A DNA stretch of 64,000 nt, taken from NCBI GenBank assembly GCA_013423325.1, contig BLJB01000081.1, positions 311 through 64,310 on the forward strand, written 5' to 3'. Positions 13,040 through 25,173 of the stretch are shown one piece after another (the stretch's first letter is position 1; the number at the start of each line of letters is the position of its first letter). A model generated the notes under the pieces. That model saw only the letters and a list, made by a program, of their open reading frames with translations, ran no database searches and was not told the origin of the DNA. This stretch comes from Usnea hakonensis (taxonomy: Eukaryota > Ascomycota > Lecanoromycetes > Lecanorales > Parmeliaceae). A program made the position numbers and the translations under genes.

Positions 13040-13074
13040 TATACTTCACGTGCATAGGAGTGACGTGAAGTATA
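13040..13074. repeat. Perfect 12-bp inverted repeat, 11-nt spacer
   Basis: The arms TATACTTCACGT (13040-13051) and ACGTGAAGTATA (13063-13074) are exact reverse complements. They could form a hairpin or be a symmetric protein-binding site. No gene boundary is known to lie here. Confidence 0.8.
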
Positions 13075-13647
13075 ATTTTGAGCTGCTTTCGAAGCCAAAA
13101 TAGGTCCCGAACAAGGCTATGACCGGGGTTCTTTAATATGGGTAGTAGCCGCCCGCAGTGGGTAACTATTGGCATATCAGCGATCTCACAGCATATGAAT
13201 ACCTAGTTGTCAACCATGCGAACCTCATGTTGGGATGGGATCTATATGGTAGGTAGGTACCTTTACCTTACCATATACCTTACCTTATCCGTCGAACAGG
13301 GCAGGAAGGGCGTAAAAATATGGGACTCAGTCGCCCAGCCGAGAAGAAACTACACTTAGGGCCCGCAAAAGATAGCAAGATGTATTTCTACCAACACTTA
13401 CAACTCGATCACGAGTGTCTCAATCAAAAGACTTTTGGTATACAAGTGACTCTTATCGACTGTTTATACAAATTCATCACCAAAACTGAAGGCGTATATT
13501 CAACCGCTGAAGATTTATTCAACGTCAGAATCGCGCCTCTCTGCAATTTATTTTCGGCCGGGCGAGCCGTTTCCCGTGGATTACGCTAAACCAAATTGCA
13601 CCTAGCTTGTTTTTCACCGTGCTCGAGGCTCAAAATACCTCACCATC

Positions 13648-13712
13648 TGATTCATAGATTTATGATTCATCGATTTATGACTCACTCATCGATTTATGAT
13701 TCATCTCGTCCT
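13648..13712. repeat. Short A/T-rich direct repeats before the sirtuin gene
   Basis: Three near copies of a 14-15 bp unit (GATTTATGATTCAT, with one copy reading ATTTATGACTCA) lie about 65-130 bases before the ATG of the sirtuin gene, so they sit in its promoter or 5' UTR. Confidence 0.6.
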
Positions 13713-13776
13713 TCGGAAATTAAAACCATCTTTTCCAACATATATGAGAACAGAACCTGTCTTCCTCTCTTGCACC

Positions 13777-14826
13777 ATGGAGAAATCGAAATCCTCACAG
13801 CCGACGTCTAGCCCCAAGCACCCCTCAAAATTCGACCAAGAATTGCGCAAGATGTACGCAAAGCAGCAACTGCGCAAAATCCCCACAAGCACTCTACCCA
13901 CCGAGGGCCTCGACATTCCTCTGGAACAATATGCCTCCTTTGTCGAGCATCTCAAGTCTTCCACCCGCATCCTGGCTCTTTTTGGTGCAGGGTTATCCGC
14001 GGCATCGGGGGTGCCAACTTTTCGCGGTGCTGGCGGCTTTTGGAGGGAACACGATGCTACAGAGCTAGGAACCCCAGGAGCCTTCTCTAGGGATCCAAGT
14101 TTTTGTTGGCAGTTTTACAATTACCGGAGGCACCAGGCGCTCAAAGCAAAGCCTAACAGAGCTCATCTCGCACTTGCAAAGCTGGGGGAGCACAAACCGA
14201 ACTTCCTTGCCATCAGCCAGAACACCGATGGTAGGGAAAAAGTGAGATCCCAAGTTTAATTACGCTAAAGTTGTACAGGGCTATGTCAAAGAGCGAAGCA
14301 TGCCGCAAAAAACATTCAACCCGTCCACGGATCACTGTTCGATGTGAAATGTACCAACCCTCAATGTACTTACGTCGAGATCGACAACTTCACAAATCCC
14401 CTCGTTCCAGCCTTTGAACTGACTGAGGAACACAACATATCGGATGCCAAGTTCCCACTGAACGAGATCCCGCTAGACGACCTCCCCCATTGTCCCCAAT
14501 GTCAGTCACTCCTGAGACCTGGCGTGGTCTGGTTCGGAGAGTCCCTACCAATGCCTGCTCTTGATCGCATACATGACTGGCTCGACGGTGGCAAGATTGA
14601 TCTCATGCTGGTGGTCGGGACAAGCGCGAAAGTATTTCCTGCTGCGGGTTATATCCACACTGCTAGAAAGGCCGGAGCTAGAATCGCTGTCTTCAATGTC
14701 GACGAGCCAGAGGAGGAGGAAGAGCCGCTTACGAGGCTGCGTGAGCAGGATTGGTATTTTAAAGGGGATGCGGGGGCTGTCATACCAGATGTGCTGAAAG
14801 AGGTTGTTGGCGTTGTTCCGAGCTAA
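13777..14826 (+). CDS. Class III (SIRT5-like) NAD-dependent protein deacylase (333 aa)
   Basis: Two exons, 13777-14230 and 14279-14826, are joined by a 48-nt intron and close to 334 codons. The Sir2 core is complete: the NAD-binding motif GAGLSAASGVPTFRGAGGFW, then QNTDG-LCQ across the junction, the catalytic His in 'VHGSLF', zinc cysteines in CTNPQC and CPQC, 'RPGVVWFGESLP', and 'VVGTSAKVFPAAGY'. It carries FYNYRR, matching the FYHYRR segment of human SIRT5 whose Tyr and Arg bind the acidic acyl chain. Removal of succinyl, malonyl or glutaryl groups from lysine is therefore the likely activity rather than plain deacetylation. The ATG at 13777 was chosen for its CACCATGG context; an in-frame codon lies further upstream at 13696. 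The location (mitochondrial or cytosolic) is not clear. Confidence 0.9.
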
Positions 14827-14890
14827 AAATGGCTTGAGTTAGGGACGTTCTCAAACATAGACTTGTATTGGTTAATATGCTAGCCCGTAT

Positions 14891-14920
14891 GCCATTACCT
14901 GTGATCTCACAGGTAATGGC
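14891..14920. repeat. Perfect 14-bp palindrome downstream of the sirtuin gene
   Basis: The arms GCCATTACCTGTGA and TCACAGGTAATGGC are exact reverse complements separated by only 2 bases (TC). It starts 65 bases after the sirtuin stop, so it would form a strong hairpin in the 3' UTR or just beyond the transcript end. Confidence 0.85.
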
Positions 14921-15043
14921 AGCGCTCCTGGCGAAGCCAATGCCTTGTTCTTCACCTCAAAGATAGGAGCTTTATTGATGGTCCACGGCTATCAAGAACC
15001 GTGGATTGCAGGATACAGGCACTTGTAGATTGCTCCACGATGA

Positions 15044-15850
15044 TTACGCCTCTGCATACAAAATAGTCAACAAGTCGCGCAAATATAGGAAGTAAGCGGC
15101 CCCATACTCCCAGTAACTCGGATACCAGCCTTCCTTCTCCCAATGGATAACGATCACGTATTCATCTTCGACATGTCGTTTAGCAGTCCATAGGCTGCGG
15201 CTGGCAGAAACCTCTCGAACGGTCTGTTTCATAGGCTGACAGCCAATCCACAAGTCGGCTTTTCGAGGGACATTTCGAACGGAGATATCTTAGCGCTGAA
15301 AGCCAGCATGGCTCGACCTGGATGCGTGTCTACAAACTACCTTACTTGAGACGGAGTCTCGCGGTACAAGTCTGATTTATACACTTTGTGACCCTTAGAT
15401 CGTATGAGTATTTCTGCACCATGGCTTTGCCAACCGCATCTCCATTTTGGAGCGGAGCGTTTATGGACAATTATTCAACCCCGGTATACAAGATCTCATC
15501 GAGTATTAGACGCTCCCCGAAGCTTCCATGATAACCTGGAGGAGGAATCTGTCGCAGCGCATCAAACCATAGCCTGGATTGTGCTCCGATCTGCGGGACA
15601 GAACGCGAACGCCTTATTAGTATCTCTCCTTCGATATAGTCCATAGAAGCAGCCTTAGCAACTCTAACCAATCTGCATCCACTAAGCAAGCTCGTTGTCC
15701 CATCTCAAGCATAGTATTCAGAAAGATATATTTAACCTGGGTATCTGAGCCGAGGGCGTAGACTCTGGTGACTAGGTTGGTGTTAGCCTTCCGAATAAAA
15801 AGAATCCTCCCTCCCTCGACAGTTTTAATGTTGATACTATACTTCACCAC
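15044..15850 (-). pseudogene. Broken fungal APH/choline-kinase-like phosphotransferase
   Basis: Three minus-strand fragments in different frames line up in order with the fungal APH family. The fragment at 15617-15850 has 'VKYSINIKTVEGG..LFIRK' and RVYAL, the N-lobe with its Lys. The fragment at 15471-15689 has ALRQIPPPGYHGSFGERL, the usual linker after the N-lobe. The fragment at 15044-15253 has 'IHWEKEGWYPSYWEYGAAYF', the counterpart of the DWE.AGWYPEYWEY C-terminal motif. The catalytic loop (HGDLHPRN-like) is not seen and the DWE Asp is replaced by His. Frames shift at least twice and stops intervene. I read it as a decayed kinase-like gene; a gene with several introns is less likely because key residues are missing. 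Confidence 0.6.
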
Positions 15851-17883
15851 GAAAATTTTTCAGCTTCGATGACTGGCCCTGGACAATCCGCAAACGTATC
15901 TTTTGATGTTTCGATATCTGTAGTGATGGAAGGGTGCAGGTAATATCTGCGGCTGGGAATGGTACGCTGCATATCCCTCTATGGAATGTAGCAACTATCG
16001 TGTGGGAATACTATTAATTATATAGCCTGACATTTAAAGGAGTCCTTGTAGAACTACTACGAGGGTGATTCAAAGGGCTAATTTATTTTTAGCTTTTGTC
16101 TGCTATACTACGTATCCCCTGGTATACCATGAGAGCCATTCTCTAAGAGAGGATAGTATTATACCTTGCTATATAGCGGTCTCTTCATACTCTCAACGAG
16201 AGGTAGATGGAACTGTAACCCTGACTTCCGGAACTCGACCACAAGCACAGCACATGAGCCTCTGTTCAACAAATCCAGTGCACAGAATCCACATTCACCC
16301 AGGTTCCACATATAAATCTGGATCAACCTCCATCCAGCTACTTTTTAGACATATGACAGGATTAACAAAACACACAGGGCGGACTCCAACGCAGTTCTCA
16401 GATGGAAGGATTGTTTTTCTTACATATCCTTGCATGTTCTCCAACCGGGTAACTGGACAGGGATCTAGGTGAGACTGCGAGACATCTCTTTAGAAGACAT
16501 CTGCGCTCAGATATACAGTTATGAATTAGATACCTCTACCATGTGGATAGGGTGCACTCCTCACATGCTAGGATTTCCACATCTTCCCTGTATTCATAGG
16601 AGACATCCTCATCCATTTGAACCTTCACTGTATGCAGCTACTGTTCACAGTTGTCTGGATTTACGTTGTCTCGTGCAGACCAGTCCTAGAAATATCTTAC
16701 CTTGTAACTCGGACGTATCAGACTAGAATCTCAGGTCTTACACTACCCAAGCGCTCTGCCCGTCCGCAATAGACAGACGCCGTGTGACAAAGACCCAATT
16801 CCAACAAGACGGCGAGGTTCACACAGTTGCAAATTCGTAGTCATACCCCAGTTGAAGCCTGGAGTCAGTCAAGCGTTCTGGAGAGTCGGTACCTTCTAAC
16901 ATCCCCTATGTCACGGCGATACTCTGTGGATCCTTACGACGAGGTAGCATTCTCAAGTATCATCCCAAATTCCGTGCACCTTGATAAGAGCACCCATCTT
17001 GCATACACAGTGACCCGGTGAATCGAACCCCCCCCCCATCAAATCAGCAGAGTAACCCACCTCATGTATCCATACATCCCCTTTTCCCTATCCACCTATC
17101 AGCTACACAACCAGCGCCCGCACCTTCCAGTCCTAGACTAGCACAGCCCTTCAAACACTCCATCAATCACTTCACCGAAAACAGAGCGTCCAGGAACACC
17201 GTGATCTTTGGACAATATCTATGTATGCGTGATCACCCAATGATCAAATCGCTGAAAGGGTCAGCTACGTCCAAGCCGGACCTTTCTCTAGCACCCGTGA
17301 AGCTAGACCATATCTGGGGTGCCTTTCGTACATGAAGCTATTTAGATGACCGATTCGTTCTTTTTCGGGGCCGGGGGGGAAGGGGAGGGGCGTTCCTTAA
17401 ATGTCCGAACGGCCGATTGGTGGGAAGGGCCATCGAGGTCAGGCGACATCTCCACGAGGTGTCATACCTGCATTAGCCGTGAGGCAATAAGTAACCTATA
17501 CACACCACGGAGAATAATTTTTGCGGGGAAAAATCAACACCGGAGATAAAAGAGGGGTCTCTGATGGGCTGCTAGCTAAGCCTCTGGGATGGGTAGTTGC
17601 GGATATACATGGAAAGGGTTAGTAATGCAAGTGATTCTCTGGCATCTCGGTTTGAAGAAGCATGTGGTTCAGAATTGATAATGCTAGGCATGCCTATGCA
17701 TGTAATTCCACAAAAATGATGCTAGACTGATGCATGCTGTGTTCTTCCACCGCTCAAATTTCCAGCGCTCCAGCGCAGTCATCCAATCGCCTATCACCTC
17801 AATCATACACAAAATGTCGCATGCTTGTCATCGTGATCGTCATTCAATCATATACAATCCAATCTCCTTCCCGCTCGCTTCGC
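15851..17883. other. Gene-poor stretch
   Basis: About 2 kb with many short overlapping frames, none resembling a family. A run of ten C lies at 17028-17037. No transposase or reverse-transcriptase motif was seen. Confidence 0.35.
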
Positions 17884-19704
17884 TCAGGGGCTGCAACTTG
17901 CGCCTGCAGCACCATTACTCAGACCGACTACCTGATAGTTCATGTTGTACAAGCCCAGTGGGCACCCGGCGGAAACGCATTCACCGCCTGTTGCAGTCAT
18001 GACGACCGTCCCTGCTGAGTTCAACAATTGGAGCAACTGCGTCCCCGCTCGCATCCCTGTCGGCGATCCGAAATTCAGACCGGGGTTAACGACCACGGTA
18101 GAGATGACATAGCCATTACTTGTTAGTCTGACTTTCATACCAGATGCATTGGGTGGGAGAATGACGGCCCAGGTAAGGGAGTCCGTGCCTGTCGACCAGC
18201 CGTTGGGCAACGCGGCGCCGGGGCAGGAGGATTCTTGCAGGATAGTTTTATACCACATCGATCCGACTGCAGTCGCGCCGCTTGGTGGGGCCATGGTGCC
18301 GCCAGACTTGTAAGCCTGTATGAAAGAGGTAACTAGCGGCTGCCAGGCGGTATGGGGGAAGCTGGATTGTGGCGAACAGTACTTGACTGATGAGTCGGAT
18401 GCTTCGGGCCAGACGTTGCCAATGTAGTGGCTCTCAGGACCATCGTTCTGATGATCTGTCAGCTGTTGGGTACGTGATATGGGCTTGGGAGGAGGGATTA
18501 CCCAGGTGATAATCTCGACGAAGTCGAAATGAGACGCGGAGCTGAGAATGTTGTTCATGCGGATGGGTAGGTTGAGCCCGCCGGGACGATAGAGGTTGGT
18601 ACCGTACTATGGGTTTCATGTCAGCCAGCGGTGACTCCATCTCACCTTTTCGAGAATTTCTTACAGCATCCTTGTATTGGAGAGAGCTTAGTGCTGCGAG
18701 AGTGTTAGAGATAATGATGAAAATTGGAGTTCCGATTACCGATCATGTAGCCCTTGCCGTTAGCCAGGGCAGCTGAGACGACTGATAGCTCGGGAGACAG
18801 GCTGCCGACGTCGGCACTGTTCCCATCGCCCACGACTGGCCACGCTGACTCCCAGCTGAACAGCCCATCCACTATATCACCCCAGGTAGACCACCACTAA
18901 ATTCGTATTAATTTAAGAGTGAAACAGATCACGATCGCAGACTACTTACCCCAGAAGTTGAACTATAATAGCCATTCGTATCATCAAACATAGGAATGAA
19001 GTACATCTCATCCGAAAAGGACACTTTCCATGCTTAGAGTATATTAGTATCCCTAATGGATCCCACCAAAGTTGAGAATGACTTACAATCGAACGTAGTA
19101 TTGCTGAGGCCGCCAGAACTGTAGGTCGATATCACGGGCCGGCCGTTGAGGCCCGTATATGCTGCCGGATTGTTGAAGTAGGTTGAAAGAATTTTCTGAT
19201 AGTCGGTCGGCTGAAGACCCATAGGCCTGAGTTAAAGCAAGTCTTTACATAAGGTCGACGGTTGGATGTGCTGACCCCATTGCAGCAAGACCGTCCCGCT
19301 GCGCAGGCTGCTTTGGATGCAGAGAGATCCATGCTGACAAAAAGCTTGAAGTCTTTGCCGTTCGCATAGGCGTACAAGTAGCTAAGGGTAGTCGCGACGT
19401 AGGGCTCAGTTGGATCGCCAATGTTCAGGGCAAATCCATCAAGTCTAAAGACTGGTTAGATTGTTGTGGTAGCTTGGGTACACGGTGGAATGGACTCACC
19501 CAATAGCTATTGCATTATCGATGTCTGTGTGTGCATGGGCCTCGGTCACGGAGCCGACCTTTCAGCTGAGATGAGTCTTGGAGTGAACAACAGTGCCTGG
19601 CTAGCTGTACATACCATGTAATGTGCAAAGACAGCCTTGGATTGCGCTCTCGCGAGCAGATGCAGCACTGCTGCAGTTGTTGGAAGAATTTTGGAAAAAC
19701 GCAT
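17884..19704 (-). CDS. GH71 alpha-1,3-glucanase (mutanase), secreted
   Basis: A multi-exon gene. The first exons are 19704-19615, 19558-19500, 19444-19276, 19210-19087, 19032-18950 and one starting at 18896, and a further exon pair joins 'MIA' to 'LSSLQYKDA' and then 'IITW' to NDGPESHYIGNVW. The last exon ends at 17884. All junctions are in phase. The order of motifs is that of GH71: 'FAHYMVGSVTEAHAHTDIDN' with 'AIAIGLDGFALNIG', 'FKLFVSMDLS', WWSTWGDIVDGLFSWESAWP, and then the acidic NDGPESHY motif near the proposed catalytic residues. The family hydrolyses alpha-1,3-glucan of fungal cell walls. The N-terminus is compatible with a signal peptide. One donor (GTCAGC at 19275) is unusual. The C-terminal ~90 residues form a beta-rich Cys-containing tail. 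Confidence 0.88.
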
Positions 19705-22700
19705 ATTGTATGGTTCTAGAAAGATGAAAGAGGAATTGAGAGTCGAGGGAATGTGGTTATTTACATTATAGACAGGAAAATGGAATACAGTATTGTATCA
19801 TCTAGCTGACTCTGGCACACCGACGATCCCACCAGTTCCCTGCGGCACCCATACTCGTCACATGAGTCGGCCATAGTCCGTGGAAAGGTGGGACTTGACA
19901 CCTTTTATGGTATACATGTCCATCACATGAGTCGGCTCAGGTCGGTGAGGAGGTAAAGATCGACATCATCCTCAGAGCTATCTTCTTCCAATCGGAAGTT
20001 CGAATTCCATGCAAAAGATCTGGGTAAGATTTTGGAATGCTTATCGCTTTTCCAGATCGTCTGTGTGCCACGAGACCCATGACGGCCGTGGCGTAGCAAT
20101 AGGAATGTGTCAATCTTATACGTGCGCCACTGACGATTCTCGGGCACGAGACCCCCAGAAGGAATGGAGAATGGGTTTCACCTCTGCGAAACGCTGCAAC
20201 GACAGATCCCAGACGGGAATTGCGGCACAGATCTGCACACGTAAAGCATTACCATTGTCGTATTACCATTGTGATGGGCAGGGTTAAGCTTTGGTTCGTC
20301 CACTAGAATACGCACACTGCAACGGCAATCATCCTGGAATGCTATCATGCAGAAAACTCAAGGTCCGGCTCTCGGAAGCGAGTCATCAAGGTCCCTGGTT
20401 TTCCCTCTGCATTCTTCGTGAACGCTTTAAGCAAGGAGCTATCGCAACACGGAGGTGGGGCGTGAAATTACAAGCTATATCACTAAGCAATGGAGTATTG
20501 TTTGCAAGGAAAACAAACCGTATCTACTACATAATTTTGAAAAGGAGAGAATCTCGACAAACCAGCGGGGTAACATAATGCGATACTCACTAAGCTGACT
20601 GTCGAAGATGGCTATTATTCGTTCCCTTTTGCCTTTCTGAGGGGATACATTCTATTTTGCGGCTCCAGCCCGTGGACTGACTGACACGCGATGCCCTTTC
20701 CCCACCCTCCAATGTCGATTGTGCGGGGAAGGAGCTCGGCGCTAGAGCTGTCGATGAGTGAATTAATAGCACCCTCTACAAAGCAAGCGAATGACCTTTT
20801 GTAAGAAAGCTGCGGAAGAAGCAGCGGTGAATTACAAAAACTTTTATTCGCGTCGATGGAGTGAAGTGACGTGGCTAAAGAAAAAGGAAGTAAGAGAATC
20901 CTTGATCTTCCCCGCATTATGCATCGAACCCCGGATCCTTCTGCGGAACATGTTGGTGCGGTTAATTATCGGCAGGAAGCAAGGACTCGACTTTTGCTTT
21001 TGAGCTTCCAGTTCTGGTCTGGACCATCACAAGACCGATGTGAAGTTGACTCGACTTCTTTCCTCAGCAATTGGTGGCTTCAGTTTGAGCCTCCGTTGCT
21101 CCGCTGCGCGGTTATTGGCTAAGCGAGCTTAACTTTGTTTCATGGGGGATGAAACAATAACACAGTTGTCACCTTTTGCACGACCATGAAACGCGCCGCA
21201 ACCGCGATAGTCCAGAGATTGGATTGCAAACACTGAAGTAGTAATCTCGAAATAGATATCAGGACCCGAATTCAGCTGTTGACAATCATGAACTAACTTG
21301 TATCGTATCTCCGGACTCGCGTTGGGGATTATTAAGCTTTAGTACTTTTGATGCAGTGTGCTTCAGGGTTGCTCCACCAGTAGGGGTGTTAGGTCGCCCT
21401 ACATTCGCGAGGGTCCGTGCAACCCTTCCATAGAAGAGAGCGTGGAGTGACCAACACAAACATATCCATTACCGTTGAGGCTTCCAATTGTTAGTACTAA
21501 CTTAGGGTTACCGGTACTTGTACCCTGAAGCGCTCATGAATTGAGAAGCTATATCGCGCGACCTGGAAAATTCGGTGGAGTCAAACGCATCAACTAAGTC
21601 GTTATCGAGCATGCCTATCCTCCGTACGCCTCCTACCTAACATAGCAGTCGTTGGAGAGCCCGCGCACACCACAGTCACTGTGCAGTGCAATCGGCAGTT
21701 GTCAGACGACCGGAAAAAACATTCTGCTCACCGACATATTCCCAGAAAAATTGTGCTTACTAAACCATCTTTCAGTACCTCCGTGATATCTTATGCTTTT
21801 CGGAGAAAACAAAAGATTGTACGCATCTGGAAGCCTTCATAAGTGAGGTCTTCATCAATCATGCTGTCATCCTCGCCGACGTCGGACATATACATCTTTT
21901 TAAACAACTTAGTCAGGATTGCTGAGTCAATACAAAGAGGCGCAATGATCTTCCGGCTACTGCAGCCCTAGCGCATGCACTGCTTCAACTGCTAGGATTT
22001 CTTGTCGCTCCTTTTCGGTTTGAGCGCTTACATTGTGACAAGGTCAAAGAATGCTGTGTCTGCTAGTATCGACCCTGCAACCCTGGATGTATATCTATGT
22101 CCAATACTCACTGTCTGCGATGTTTGGTGAAATGACTATATCTCCCACGAAAGCGAGATTACGCACAACTTTTGCCTTGCTGTATGATCTAAATATGTGA
22201 GCGTCATGGCTTGACCATTCTGTTGGGTAAGCAGGCGATAGCTAGCTCTTCTAGAGCGACAGCTACCATGCCCAGCCACTTCGACTCCATGTCTAGTCTG
22301 ACTGTCTTTAGCGTACGTTTAAGATATGGTATTAGTCATATAGGGTATCTACCGCCCTCCGCAAAGACAGCTGGAGCGCTAAGTGGGGAACGGAGGCTGA
22401 AATCTCTTACAGCTAGGGATGCCAGGAGCTTGTCTTGACCCCGGAGACCATGAGCGAGGAGTTGGCCATCCTACGCTGAGGCTCACATATGAGCTGCATT
22501 TGCGACAAGAAATGACGCCATAGGGGACCCGATGCTGGCAGTGATGGCTGGTCCCAAGTTCAGTCGCAGTGAGAGGGGAATATCGTGGTCAGCATCCGGT
22601 CAGTATTTCGTATCCTTGCCAGATGCCGAGAGTGGCTCGAGTCGATCTGGCTCAGGTTCGATAAGTCATGAAAAAGATCATCGTGTGAGGATCTTCGTCG

Positions 22701-25173
22701 ACTTCGGTTTGGCATTTAGCCTTTGGTCGAATCTTATCGAGAAGCTGCTGATCGAGCTCGCGAGCTGGGTGCGGGGTACAATCAGTCTGGGCTCTCCAAT
22801 CCCCCATGATGCAAGGATAGCAGCAATCAGAACCTACAGGGGACATACCCATTGCTTTGCGGGATGACAGAAGGAATATTTTTCTGACGAAGAGAAGGAA
22901 GAAAAGCCTAGAATAGGTAGCAAGGAAAGATCAACAGAAGATTATCTTTTCGTGAAGGCGGTCAGCTTGAGGTACTGTTCAATGCCGATGAGAAGTACGA
23001 TTTGGGATTCCTTTACGAGTAGCAGCACTGATGTGAAGAACATGAGAGGCGCCACATTGTCCAAAATGCCGCAACAATTCGTTGTTCTCATTCGTATCTG
23101 CACTTGCATCCTGCTACCTTATTGCCCGGCTCAGGACACAGCATCTCGCTCTTGGGCGTAAGAGCAACGGCGTGTATGACCTCAACTCGTCTCCTCTTTC
23201 GTCAGTAGGGTACATTGCTTCTCACATCTTACTCTACCTCGTCATCTCCGTAGGTCGTGTGTAGCTAATAGACTCTTGTGCTACCTTCATTCTCCCCATC
23301 AAATTCATCCGCAAAGTTACGGCCATCTCTTCAATTTGCACTTTCATACCCACACGTGTGAATTCATCTGGAATGCTGTGGATCTCGAATCGAGTTCACG
23401 GCCCGGTATCCTGTACTGGGATCTAGATTTCCGGTGAAGGAAGCAGACGGGCTGATGCTAAGTACCCTACTTTACTGGAATTTAGATTGGCCAATATGAT
23501 AAGCAACAATCATCTGCGGACCGCCTTTCTCTTCCAAAAACAACGCGCTACAACGCGCCAACAAAAGCTAAGACTCCAATGATTCCATCCAGGCGTCTTG
23601 GCAAGAGCTGAAATAGAGGCTCGAAACGCGTTCTCAACAGCGATTTACTCCACTTTAATGATCTCACAGACGACTAGCCTGATGTGAATATTCCGAGTAA
23701 CATAAAGAAGCACGGAAGCTCAGACCCCAGGTTTGGAATGACCGAGCTAGAGCCGGTGTTGGTTCTGAACATGCCTCTAGCCCTTCGGCGGGCTTGACCA
23801 GACTCGTAGAGTTGGGCGCTATTCAGGTGAAAAGCACCCTTGATAAGAAGGTCACCCTCAGCTCTTTATCGTCCGAGCCGTTCAGCTCTCATCGTACCAG
23901 TCACACGGCCTCTTTTGTCCAATACGTGTCTTTTCCCAAACAATTACGGCCACAATTTATCCATACTTCCTTCTTCGATATCCTGAACATTCCCAAACAC
24001 TTCAACAAAATAAGAAGAACCACAATCCAACGCTCCACATGTGCGAAAATGAGACTCAGTATTCCCTACGCTTGTGTAAGATCAAGAGGCACCTGTCTCT
24101 CAAACGACAGAATGAGTTCCTTGAACGAGATCCAATACTGCTTGAGCAGTCCTCCTAATGCTTTAATGAGACTTTAAAGGTTAAAGCAGGGCTAATCTTG
24201 TACGACAATGTCACTGTAGAAGAAATTTGTGGAGGAAAGGTCCCGAACATACTCAGTCAGAGCGACGGTATTCTTATGCAGTGTCCCCACACGCAAGGCG
24301 CGTAGCAGACTGTTCATCAGATCCCAGAAAAATTTCAGCCATCGCATCACTTCACAGACAGAGACGATACATCCTAGCAAGGCCCCTATCCCCCCCAACA
24401 CGCGCCAAAGCGCTCAACCCCCATCGTCACAACAATGATACAAGGACATAGGTATATCTTCTCACCAAGAACCCATAACAACAATATAATTCTTCGGCTC
24501 TTCAGAGCTGAAAACCCGACGGTCCAAGACCAGCCTACATACAGCCTTACCCTTTCGACCTTTGCTGAAGATATATGAAAGTGTTGGTAAAGATAGGTAC
24601 GATCGGTCATCTACGGGATAAGATAAACCGCGAGATACTTAAGACCTGGATGCAGAGTCGCAGGTTGAATTTCTGATAGGCGGGAGACGCTGAGTTTTAT
24701 GGATATGTGGTGGAGTAATGTGAATGAAGCGCTGGATAATATGGAGGGTGGTGAGGCGGCCAAGTTTCGGAAGGAGGACATGCTATGACAGTACAAGAGA
24801 GAGTTGTTCTGATGTGAATTACAATTAAGAGTATTTTTGTGGAGGGACTGAGAGAGAGAGAAAAAGAGAGAGAGAGAACGTCATGACATAGCTATCTTGC
24901 AACAAGTTTACGTATAAAGCAAACCACGGAATTTCACGAAGAGGAGCAAGACTACTCTCCCGGAAAATTGCTGCTAATGCCACCATCTCGTTCGACAAGA
25001 AAGCTACCCCATCTCACTTTTTCCAATTCTTCTCTACAACGACGAAGAAGATATAACAGACAATAAAGACGTATCTGCAATGCGCCTAGATGCACGAGAA
25101 ATGATATGTCCAATAAACCAGATCAATTATCGACAATGGGTACACTAGGCACTGAGCCATTGGTTCGAACCGA
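19705..25173. other. Gene-poor region of about 5.5 kb
   Basis: No intact gene is recognised. Short stretches look like decayed coding sequence. At about 21780-21930 on the + strand a frame reads 'EVFINHAVILADVGHIHLFK', faintly like the BTB-domain C-terminal helices. A frame near 24039-24158 encodes 39 charged residues (MCENETQYSLRL...). Around 22210-22870 the minus strand has broken frames without a clear family. No terminal repeats or transposase motifs were found. Confidence 0.35.
24850..24878. repeat. GA-rich microsatellite
   Basis: Two blocks of GA dinucleotides are separated by an AAAAA interruption. Simple sequence in a non-coding region. Confidence 0.8.

Larger units (their letters stand above)
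12270..13776. other. Intergenic region with an inverted repeat and a short tandem repeat
   Basis: A 163-residue minus-strand frame (12684-13175) fills part of this stretch but matches no family I know and contains a palindrome, so I do not call it a gene. The features worth noting are the inverted repeat at 13040-13074 and the ATCGATTTATGATTC-type repeats just before the sirtuin gene. GGTA/TACC-rich sequence lies near 13249-13295. Confidence 0.35.

Noticed and set aside
12684..13175. 163-residue minus-strand open frame
   Set aside because: No family likeness, no introns or neighbours that support it, and it spans the perfect inverted repeat at 13040-13074.
17010..17030. GGTTCGATTC-like string on the minus strand, resembling a tRNA T-loop
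   Set aside because: No paired T-stem, no A-box upstream and no cloverleaf could be drawn; it adjoins a C homopolymer.
21780..21930. BTB-like fragment
   Set aside because: Only about 25 residues look similar and the surrounding frames are broken; too weak for a pseudogene call.
22210..22870. Broken minus-strand coding-like sequence
   Set aside because: Several frames give plausible peptides but none could be matched to a family, and stops recur every 10-50 codons.
24039..24158. 39-codon charged open frame
   Set aside because: Starts with ATG and looks protein-like, but is too short and isolated to support as a gene.
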